Positions 58,794 through 64,000 of a DNA stretch of 64,000 nt are shown here, one piece after another. The DNA is from Curtobacterium sp. VKM Ac-1395. Lineage in GTDB: Bacteria; Actinomycetota; Actinomycetes; Actinomycetales; Microbacteriaceae. Where the stretch lies: NCBI RefSeq assembly GCF_015350975.1, contig NZ_JADKRX010000003.1, positions 479,278 to 543,277 of the forward strand. Direction: 5' to 3'. Position numbers and translations under genes: made by a program. Position 1 is the first letter of the stretch. Each line of letters opens with the position of its first letter. The notes beneath the pieces are model-generated. The model had not been told where the DNA came from. It did no database searches and saw nothing but the letters and a program-made list of their open reading frames with translations.

Positions 58794-59134
58794 GACGGCT
58801 CCGTGCGCTGCTCACCGCACGCGTGCTCGAAGTAGGCGTGCGCCGCCTCGAGCGACCCGACGGACCGGTGCTCGTCGAGCGTCGCCATCAGCGTGCACTG
58901 GTACCCGCCGTCACGGTGCTCGACGAAGCCCAGCAGCATCGCCGGGTCGTCCTGTCCTGCGGCGCCGTCGACCACCCGCCAGCACGTGGCGTCGACCGGC
59001 TGCACGCGGACGTCCAGCGGGTCGGTCTGCACGAGCGCTCTGATCCGGTCCGCGTGCACCCGGTGGCGCCACGTGACCGTGTCCCCCGTGACCGTGTTCC
59101 CTGTCGGGGCCCCTGCCCCCGTGTTCCCTGTCAT
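58787..59134 (-). CDS. Small protein of unknown function upstream of AraC
   Basis: A 115-residue protein without signal or membrane span. The N-terminus contains repeats (TGNTGAGAPTGNTVTGDTVT), reflecting repeated GTGTTCCCTGT-like DNA. The rest is a compact domain with VQPVDATCWRVVDG and a C-terminal helix (SLEAAHAYFEHAC). Its end overlaps the AraC start, suggesting joint function, for example as a sensor or modulator. I do not recognise the family. Confidence 0.65.
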   Translation of the reverse strand: MTGNTGAGAPTGNTVTGDTVTWRHRVHADRIRALVQTDPLDVRVQPVDATCWRVVDGAAGQDDPAMLLGFVEHRDGGYQCTLMATLDEHRSVGSLEAAHAYFEHACGEQRTEPSC

Positions 59135-59196
59135 GTCTGCTCCAGGTCCCCAGTGGAGTCACCCGCTCCAGGCTGAGACACTTCGAGTATCGGCTG

Positions 59197-59214
59197 GCCG
59201 GTATGCGTACCGGC
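59197..59214. promoter_or_regulatory. Palindrome in the divergent promoter region
   Basis: GCCGGTATGCGTACCGGC has 7-base arms and a 4-base centre. It lies between the divergent small-protein and HTH genes, 6 bases before a TTGACA box, and is a candidate regulator site. Confidence 0.5.
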
Positions 59215-59219
59215 AGGGG

Positions 59220-59248
59220 TTGACAAGAAAGCGCGGAACCGTCAACAT
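59220..59248 (+). promoter_or_regulatory. Putative sigma-70 promoter of the HTH/GAF-ANTAR operon
   Basis: TTGACA (59220-59225) is a perfect -35; CAACAT (59243-59248) follows after 17 bases as a moderate -10. TTGAC and GTCAA at its ends also form an inverted repeat. The start codon it would serve is at 59341. Confidence 0.5.
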
Positions 59249-59340
59249 CGCGGTTCGTGATCCGGACAAGGTGACCGCGGGACGTCCCGGCGGCCAGACG
59301 TCTGGACCGCGGGCCGACCCGGCCCCCGTACGCTGACGAC

Positions 59341-60144
59341 ATGCCTGACGACGTCGCTCCAGGAGAGACCACGGGCACGACGGCCCGGCTCTCCCGGACC
59401 GTCCGCGACGCGCTGCACTGGCTCCACGACCACGCGCAGGAACGCATCGCCGTGCCGGACGTCGCCGCCGCCGTCAACATCTCGCCGCGCGGGCTCCAGA
59501 AGGCCTTCCACCGCGAGGTCGGCGTGAGCCCAGGGCAGTACCTCCGGGCGCTGCGGTTGGAGGGCGTCCGGCGCGACCTGCAGTCCGCCGACCCGGCCGA
59601 TCAGCCCACCGTGGCCGAGGTGGCCCGGCGCTGGCACTTCAGCAACGCCGGGCGCATGGCCGCCGACTACCGCGCGGCATTCGGCAGCGCCCCGTCCGCT
59701 GCCCTCCGGTACTTCGAGCCGGACGACGAACCCGGTACCCGGATCCCGGCACTGGCCGACCCCGGCAGCGAGCGGCGCCGCTTCCGACTGGTGCTCGACG
59801 TCGAGATCGACGTCGAGGACCCCGACGCGACCCTGGCCAGCGCCCTGCACCGGGCCGAGCGCGAGATCGTCGCCTGGCAGGGCTACCGGCCCGACGGCGG
59901 GACCGAGGACCTGGTGGCGTTCGTCCTCAACGACGCCGTCCGCCGGGCACTGCACGACACCGACGGGCTGCGCCTCACCTCGATCAACCCGCTCCTGCGC
60001 CTGCCCGAGGCCGACGGGTCCTACGTGCCGGTCGAGCTGCCGGCCTGGGGTCCGACCGCGCCGCCACCGCCGCCGCCACGCCGGACGACCGCAGGCGGCT
60101 CGCGGGTACCATCGGACACCGATCAGGAGGACGCCGATGGATGA
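59341..60144 (+). CDS. Regulator with N-terminal AraC-type HTH and unknown C-terminal domain
   Basis: A 267-residue protein. The AraC helix-turn-helix pair is at residues 20-125 (IAVPDVAAAVNISPRGLQKA and VAEVARRWHFSNAGRMAADY), so it is at the N-terminus and not at the usual C-terminus. The second part (about 140-240; RLVLDVEIDVEDPDATLASA) is a compact alpha/beta domain that I do not recognise, ending in Pro-rich sequence. It overlaps the next gene by 8 bases and is thus the first of three coupled genes with two GAF-ANTAR proteins. It may control them or share their signal. Confidence 0.8.
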   Translation: MPDDVAPGETTGTTARLSRTVRDALHWLHDHAQERIAVPDVAAAVNISPRGLQKAFHREVGVSPGQYLRALRLEGVRRDLQSADPADQPTVAEVARRWHFSNAGRMAADYRAAFGSAPSAALRYFEPDDEPGTRIPALADPGSERRRFRLVLDVEIDVEDPDATLASALHRAEREIVAWQGYRPDGGTEDLVAFVLNDAVRRALHDTDGLRLTSINPLLRLPEADGSYVPVELPAWGPTAPPPPPPRRTTAGGSRVPSDTDQEDADG

Positions 60145-60847
60145 CGCAGTGAAGCGCGCGTTCCGCGCCATCCGCTCGTTCGACGTCCCGGATGACGAAC
60201 TCGGCGAGTCGATCCGACAGGCGGTGCCGCTCGGCAGTGTGTCGGTCTCCTCCTTCGGCGTGCTCGGGACGAACGAGACCGTCTCGGCGTCGGACGACAC
60301 CGCGCTCCGCGTCGACGAGATCCAGCTCGACCTGACCGAGGGCCCGTGCTGGGCGGCCCTGAGCCGACGCAACCCGGTCCTCGAGGGCGACATCGTGCAG
60401 CACCCGAACAGCGACTGGCCCGCCTTCAACGAGGCTGCGCTCGAGGTGCCCGTCCGTGCCGTGTTCGCGTTCCCGATCGTCTTCGGTCCGTTCCCGCTCG
60501 GCGCCGTCGACCTGTACGCGTCCGAGCCGACCGACCTCGAGCACGAGCAGGTCGAGATCGCGGCCGCGCTCGCGACCGCGATGGGCCGCCGGGTGCTGCG
60601 GCGCGCGGTCCACACCGTCGAGGACGAGGACGCCCTCGTCGACCGCAACCCGTTCTCGCGCCGCGTCGTCCACCAGGCCACCGGTGTCGTCCTCGCCCAG
60701 CTCGACATCACCCCCGACGACGCCACGCTGCTGATCCAGGGCCACGCGTTCGCCCGGAAGACCTCGATGCGCCAGGTCGCCGAGGAGATCATCAGCGGTG
60801 CGGTGCGCTTCGAGCGACACGGCGGTCTGATCGAGGACGTCCGGTGA
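60137..60847 (+). CDS. GAF-ANTAR RNA-binding regulator 1
   Basis: A 236-residue protein with an N-terminal GAF sensor (about 10-155; LTEGPCWAALSRRNPV is the typical core) and a C-terminal ANTAR domain (about 175-230; VVHQATGVVLAQLDITPDDA). ANTAR domains bind paired RNA hairpins and prevent transcription termination. ATG 60137 has GAGG upstream. It overlaps the HTH gene by 8 bases and the second GAF-ANTAR gene by 4. The target RNA and the GAF ligand are unknown. Confidence 0.88.
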   Translation: MDDAVKRAFRAIRSFDVPDDELGESIRQAVPLGSVSVSSFGVLGTNETVSASDDTALRVDEIQLDLTEGPCWAALSRRNPVLEGDIVQHPNSDWPAFNEAALEVPVRAVFAFPIVFGPFPLGAVDLYASEPTDLEHEQVEIAAALATAMGRRVLRRAVHTVEDEDALVDRNPFSRRVVHQATGVVLAQLDITPDDATLLIQGHAFARKTSMRQVAEEIISGAVRFERHGGLIEDVR

Positions 60848-61557
60848 CCGGCGCACCACGGGAGGCCCGGATCGTCGACACGTTCGCGACGCTCGCCGAC
60901 ACCCTCGTCGACTCCTACGACGTCGTCGAGCTCCTCCAGACCCTGGTCGAGACCTGCGCGGACGTGCTCGACGTGGACGCCGCCGGCATCATGCTCGCGA
61001 ACGCCTGGGGCGAACTCGAGGTCATCGCGTCGACGTCGGAGACCAGTCGGCTCATCGAGGTCCTGCAGCTCGACGCCGAGGCCGGCCCCTGCATGACGAC
61101 CTTCACCACCGGCCAGCCCGTCGCGTGCCCGGACATCGCAGACGCACCAGCCGCGTGGGCGGCCTTCAGCGCCGGGGCCCTGGCGCTCGGCGTCCGGTCG
61201 GCGCACGCCGTGCCGCTGCGCCTCCGCGCCACGGTCATCGGCACGCTCAACCTGTTCGGCACCGCACCCGGCACCCTCTCCGCCCCCGACCTGCGGATCG
61301 CCCGGGCCCTGGCAGACGTCGCGACGATCGGCATCCTGCACGAGCGGACCCTCCGCGAACACGAGGTCGTGCAGGCCCAGCTGCAGCGCGCCATCGGGTC
61401 CCGCGAGGTCATCGAGCAGGCCAAGGGCGTCGTCTCCCACGTCAGGAGCGTGTCCATCGAGGACGCCTTCGGCATCATCCGCGCCCATGCCGTCGCCAGC
61501 GGCGAGCGCCTGTCCGACGTCGCGCAGGCGATCGTGGACCGCACCCTGCGCCTCTGA
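60844..61557 (+). CDS. GAF-ANTAR RNA-binding regulator 2
   Basis: A 237-residue protein from GTG 60844, overlapping the previous stop as GTGA. The GAF domain spans about 10-165 (AGIMLANAWGELEVIAS, EAGPCMTTFTTGQPV) and the ANTAR domain about 180-235 (EVIEQAKGVVSHVRSVSIED). It is clearly a relative of the first GAF-ANTAR gene but not a recent copy. The two may form a heterodimer on one RNA or respond to different signals. A terminator-like hairpin follows. Confidence 0.88.
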   Translation: MTGAPREARIVDTFATLADTLVDSYDVVELLQTLVETCADVLDVDAAGIMLANAWGELEVIASTSETSRLIEVLQLDAEAGPCMTTFTTGQPVACPDIADAPAAWAAFSAGALALGVRSAHAVPLRLRATVIGTLNLFGTAPGTLSAPDLRIARALADVATIGILHERTLREHEVVQAQLQRAIGSREVIEQAKGVVSHVRSVSIEDAFGIIRAHAVASGERLSDVAQAIVDRTLRL

Positions 61558-61590
61558 GCCCCACCGGGCCCCGGACGGGTCCGGACGACG

Positions 61591-61630
61591 GACGGGAGGC
61601 CCGTGGCGGATCCACCACGGGCCTCCCGTC
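61591..61630. terminator. Terminator-like hairpin (ACGGGAGGC family, copy 8)
   Basis: Perfect 16-base arms GACGGGAGGCCCGTGG with an 8-base loop, 33 bases after the end of the second GAF-ANTAR gene. Confidence 0.8.
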
Positions 61631-61725
61631 CGGTCTGTGGACCGGTCAGTCGAACGAGCGCCGTCCCGCGGCGGGCGTATCGTCGACCGGACCGCACCGC
61701 CGCGCCCCGGAAGGACCACCACCCG

Positions 61726-63111
61726 ATGACCCTCACCACCGCCGTGGACACGTCCGCGCTCGACGCCGTGCTCACGTCCGACCAGGTCCTCCGCGACCCG
61801 GCGTCGCTCGAGCGGTACCGCCAGGACGACGCCGAGTGGGCCGTGTCCGAGCTGCCCCTCGTCGTCGTGCTCGCGCGGAGCACCGAGGACGTCGTCGCAA
61901 CGGTGCGCTGGGCGGCGGCCAACGGTGTGCGGGTCGTGCCCCGCGGCGCCGGCACCGGGCTCTCCGGCGGTGCGAACGCGGTGGCGCACTGCGTGGTGCT
62001 GTCGCTCGAGCTGATGGACGCGGTGCTCGAGGTGGACGTCGACGAGCGGTACGCCGTCGTGCAGCCAGGGGTCATCAACGACGCCCTGCGTGCCCAGGTG
62101 GCCGAGGACGGCCTGTGGTACCCGCCGGACCCGGCGAGCTCGGCCATCTCGACGATCGGCGGCAACGTCGCGACGAACGCCGGCGGCATCTGCTGCGTCA
62201 AGTACGGCGTCACCCGGGACTACGTGCTCGGGCTGACGGTGGTGCTGGCGGACGGGTCGGTCGTCGACCTCGGCAGGCGCACCGCGAAGGGCGTCGCCGG
62301 GTACGACCTGACGGGGCTGATGGTCGGGTCCGAGGGCACGCTCGGCATCGTGACGTCGGTGACCGTGAAGCTGCTGCCCCTGGCCGGCCGGGACGAACGC
62401 GCCGTGATCGGGTACTTCCCCTCACTGAGTGCCGCGGGTGACGCCGTCGCCGCGGTCTCACGTGCGGGGATCGTGCCCGCCGCGCTGGAGATCGTCGACC
62501 GGACGTGTCTGCGTGCCGTGGACGACTGGATGCACCTCGGGCTGCCCTCGGACGTGGACACGCTGCTGCTCGCCCGCGTCGACGAACGCGGAGCCGCCGG
62601 GGACGCCATCGCCGACCAGGTCGCCGCGGTCTTCGCCGCCGCCGGTGGCACGGACGTCGAACGGGCCACCGACCCGACGGAGATCGACCGGCTGTTCCAG
62701 GCCCGCCGACTCGCCTACCCCGCACTGGAGCGACTGGGTCCCGTGCTGACCGAGGACATCTGCGTCCCGCGGAGCGCCGTCGCCGAGATGCTCCGCCGCA
62801 TCCAGGCCACCGCTGCCGCGAACGACGTGACGATCGCCAACATCGCGCACGCCGGGGACGGCAACCTGCACCCGCTGATCATCGCGCCCGAGGGCGACAC
62901 CGCCGCGAAGGCCCGTGCGAAGACGGCGTTCGACGCGATCGTGGCGGACTGCCTGGCGCTCGGCGGGACCGTCACGGGCGAGCACGGCGTCGGGCTGCTG
63001 AAGCTCCCCGGCCTCCGCGCGGAACTCGGCGAGCGTGTCCTGGCGATGCACCGGTCGGTCAAGGACGCCCTCGACCCGGCCGGCACGCTGAACCCCGGCA
63101 AGGCGTTCTGA
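61726..63111 (+). CDS. GlcD-like FAD-linked oxidoreductase (lactate/glycolate oxidase type)
   Basis: A 461-residue flavoprotein of the FAD_binding_4 / FAD-oxidase-C family. The FAD-binding segment PRGAGTGLSGGANA is at residues 72-85 and the second, GGNVATNAGG, at about 145-154. The C-terminal domain ends with the GEHGVGLLK motif that is typical for D-lactate dehydrogenase and glycolate oxidase GlcD. The HAGDGNLHP motif is also complete. ATG 61726 has GGAAGGA upstream. It oxidises a 2-hydroxy acid, probably D-lactate or glycolate, passing electrons to another carrier. No GlcE/GlcF partner is adjacent. Confidence 0.9.
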   Translation: MTLTTAVDTSALDAVLTSDQVLRDPASLERYRQDDAEWAVSELPLVVVLARSTEDVVATVRWAAANGVRVVPRGAGTGLSGGANAVAHCVVLSLELMDAVLEVDVDERYAVVQPGVINDALRAQVAEDGLWYPPDPASSAISTIGGNVATNAGGICCVKYGVTRDYVLGLTVVLADGSVVDLGRRTAKGVAGYDLTGLMVGSEGTLGIVTSVTVKLLPLAGRDERAVIGYFPSLSAAGDAVAAVSRAGIVPAALEIVDRTCLRAVDDWMHLGLPSDVDTLLLARVDERGAAGDAIADQVAAVFAAAGGTDVERATDPTEIDRLFQARRLAYPALERLGPVLTEDICVPRSAVAEMLRRIQATAAANDVTIANIAHAGDGNLHPLIIAPEGDTAAKARAKTAFDAIVADCLALGGTVTGEHGVGLLKLPGLRAELGERVLAMHRSVKDALDPAGTLNPGKAF

Positions 63112-63168
63112 CGCGACGCCCCGCGGCGCACGCGGTGTGCGCAGCGGCCCTGGTGGTGCCCACCCGGC

Positions 63169-63210
63169 GGACGGGAGGCCCGGTGCGGGCCCGCCACGGG
63201 CCTCCAGTCC
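63169..63210. terminator. Terminator-like hairpin (ACGGGAGGC family, copy 9)
   Basis: A near-palindrome starting GGACGGGAGGCCCG and ending CGGGCCTCCAGTCC with one mismatch, 57 bases after the flavoprotein stop. Confidence 0.7.
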
Positions 63211-63251
63211 GTCCTCGGCCACCGCACCGGCTCGGCGGGTAGACCGGAGCC

Positions 63252-63764
63252 ATGACACCGCGCTTCCCGGGACACCCGGCACCCACCCAGCCCGGCCCCG
63301 GCCAGGAGTCCGTCTGGGACTACCCGCGCCCACCGCGGGTCGAGCAGACGTCCGACCGGATCGTGGTGCGCCTCGGCGGCGCGGTGGTCGCCGACACGAC
63401 CGCGGCGGTGCGCGTGCTGGAGACCAGCCACCCGCCGGTGTACTACCTGCCTGCCTCGGACTTCGCGCCGGGTGCGCTGACCAGGACGAGCGGCTCGAGC
63501 ATGTGCGAGTTCAAGGGCCGCGCCGCCTACTACGACGTCCACGGTGGTGGCGAGACCGTCGAGCGGGCCGGATGGCACTACCCGACGCCCGAGCCGGGGT
63601 TCGGCGAGCTCGAGGGCCGCGTCGCGATCTACCCGTCCGCGATGGACTCGTGCGAGGTGGCCGGCGAGGGCGTGCAGGCGCAGGCCGGGGACTTCTACGG
63701 CGGCTGGATCACGTCGCGCGTGGTCGGGCCCTTCAAGGGCGAGCCGGGCACGCTCGGGTGGTGA
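63252..63764 (+). CDS. DUF427-family protein
   Basis: A 170-residue soluble protein of the DUF427 (nucleotidyltransferase-like) family. The core is recognised by VWDYPRPPRVEQ, then LETSHPPVYYLPASD, the CEFKGRAAYYDV motif, and AIYPSAMDSC near the end. Proteins of this family are widespread in actinobacteria and their reaction is unknown. ATG 63252 is 12 bases after a TAG in the upstream gap. The C-terminal 25 residues (GGWITSRVVGPFKG) are also family-typical. It stands alone. Confidence 0.87.
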   Translation: MTPRFPGHPAPTQPGPGQESVWDYPRPPRVEQTSDRIVVRLGGAVVADTTAAVRVLETSHPPVYYLPASDFAPGALTRTSGSSMCEFKGRAAYYDVHGGGETVERAGWHYPTPEPGFGELEGRVAIYPSAMDSCEVAGEGVQAQAGDFYGGWITSRVVGPFKGEPGTLGW

Positions 63765-63824
63765 GGCGGGACCGGCTCGAAGGTCCGGGGTCGCTCGGTC
63801 CGGGACTGCTCGGTCCAGGCCCGC

Positions 63825-64000
63825 TCAGCGCTGGTCGGTGACCGCTGCGGGGTCCGGTGCGTCCGTCGGCCGTGCCAGCTCACGGATGCGCCTGGCTGGC
63901 ACGCCCGCGTAGACGCCGTGTGACTCGAGGTGGCCGGTGACCACGGCGCCGGCCGCGACGACGACGTCGTCGTCGATGCGCGAGCCCGGGAGGATCGTGG
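63825..64000 (-). CDS. Hexapeptide-repeat (left-handed beta-helix) acyltransferase, C-terminal part
   Basis: The last 58 codons of a minus-strand gene, cut by the window edge. The reading starts TILPGSRIDDDVVVAAGAVV and continues to GVYAGVPARRIREL before an Asp/Pro tail and a TGA stop. The six-residue periodicity and the closing AGVPA motif are those of sugar or serine O-acetyltransferases of the LbH superfamily. Substrate and full length cannot be judged. It converges on the DUF427 gene with 60 bases between, where GCTCGGTCC is repeated. Confidence 0.82.
   Translation of the reverse strand, partial: TILPGSRIDDDVVVAAGAVVTGHLESHGVYAGVPARRIRELARPTDAPDPAAVTDQR

Overview
The window is GC-rich, densely coding DNA with GTG/TTG starts, start-stop overlapping operons and very many LacI, MarR, TetR and AraC regulators beside CUT1 sugar transporters. 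This points to a free-living or plant/soil-associated actinobacterium, most likely a member of Microbacteriaceae (Curtobacterium-like). The genus is an inference from gene content; there is no rRNA, tRNA or phylogenetic marker here to fix it. No phage, insertion sequence, CRISPR array or plasmid backbone was seen.

Layout. (1) 1-4630: carbohydrate uptake operon on the minus strand (LacI regulator, solute-binding lipoprotein, two permeases, start of a GH172/DUF2961 enzyme cut by the window edge). (2) 4751-13524: small regulator/enzyme pairs, several around palindromic operators (TetR/NAD(P)-binding protein, MarR/cyclase, MarR/hydrolase, MarR/VOC protein), plus a frameshifted membrane protein, a secreted GH16 enzyme, an AraC regulator and a CoA-type Nudix hydrolase. 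(3) 14018-20366: second sugar operon (LacI, binding protein, two permeases, GH1 enzyme, membrane protein). (4) 21003-24033: lipoprotein, manganese catalase and an Asp/Glu-rich protein. (5) 24146-31048: third sugar locus (GH3 enzyme, two permeases, binding protein, divergent LacI). (6) 31057-32918: AraC, MarR and a 49-residue protein too short for ordinary gene finding. (7) 33164-39608: fourth sugar locus (LacI, binding protein, two permeases, ThuA-like protein, Gfo/Idh/MocA dehydrogenase). (8) 39748-47261: SDR, MarR/DHA2 exporter/TetR, NarL-type two-component pair, secreted protein. (9) 47439-52350: a three-gene overlapping operon for a surface polysaccharide (cellulose-synthase-like GT2, RsbW-like ATPase, secreted GH26-like domain fused to an OpgC-type membrane acyltransferase). 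(10) 52463-64000: TetR/epimerase pair, secreted Fn3/propeller-like protein, DEAD-box helicase, AraC regulators, tandem GAF-ANTAR proteins, a GlcD-like flavoprotein, a DUF427 protein and the end of a hexapeptide-repeat acyltransferase.

How the genes work together. Each of the four CUT1 loci pairs a LacI repressor with a binding protein and two permeases, and each ends in a different catabolic enzyme (GH172, GH1, GH3, ThuA/Gfo). None has its own ATPase, so a shared ATPase elsewhere in the genome is expected. Many regulators sit next to one or two palindromes that I read as operators.

Between genes there are several families of dispersed palindromes. One is a set of nine near-identical terminator-like hairpins built on ACGGGAGGC/GCCTCCCGT at gene ends. 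A second is a 50-bp palindrome beginning and ending with an ATCGCGCG/CGCGCGAT stem, present three times. A third is a mosaic of AAGCGACA and CGAGTCTCGGC repeats filling the two longest gene-free stretches. The polysaccharide operon at 47.4-52.4 kb is the best candidate for an undescribed system: its GT2 carries a ~150-residue insertion, its middle gene is a lone anti-sigma-type ATPase, and its GH26-like domain has lost both catalytic glutamates.
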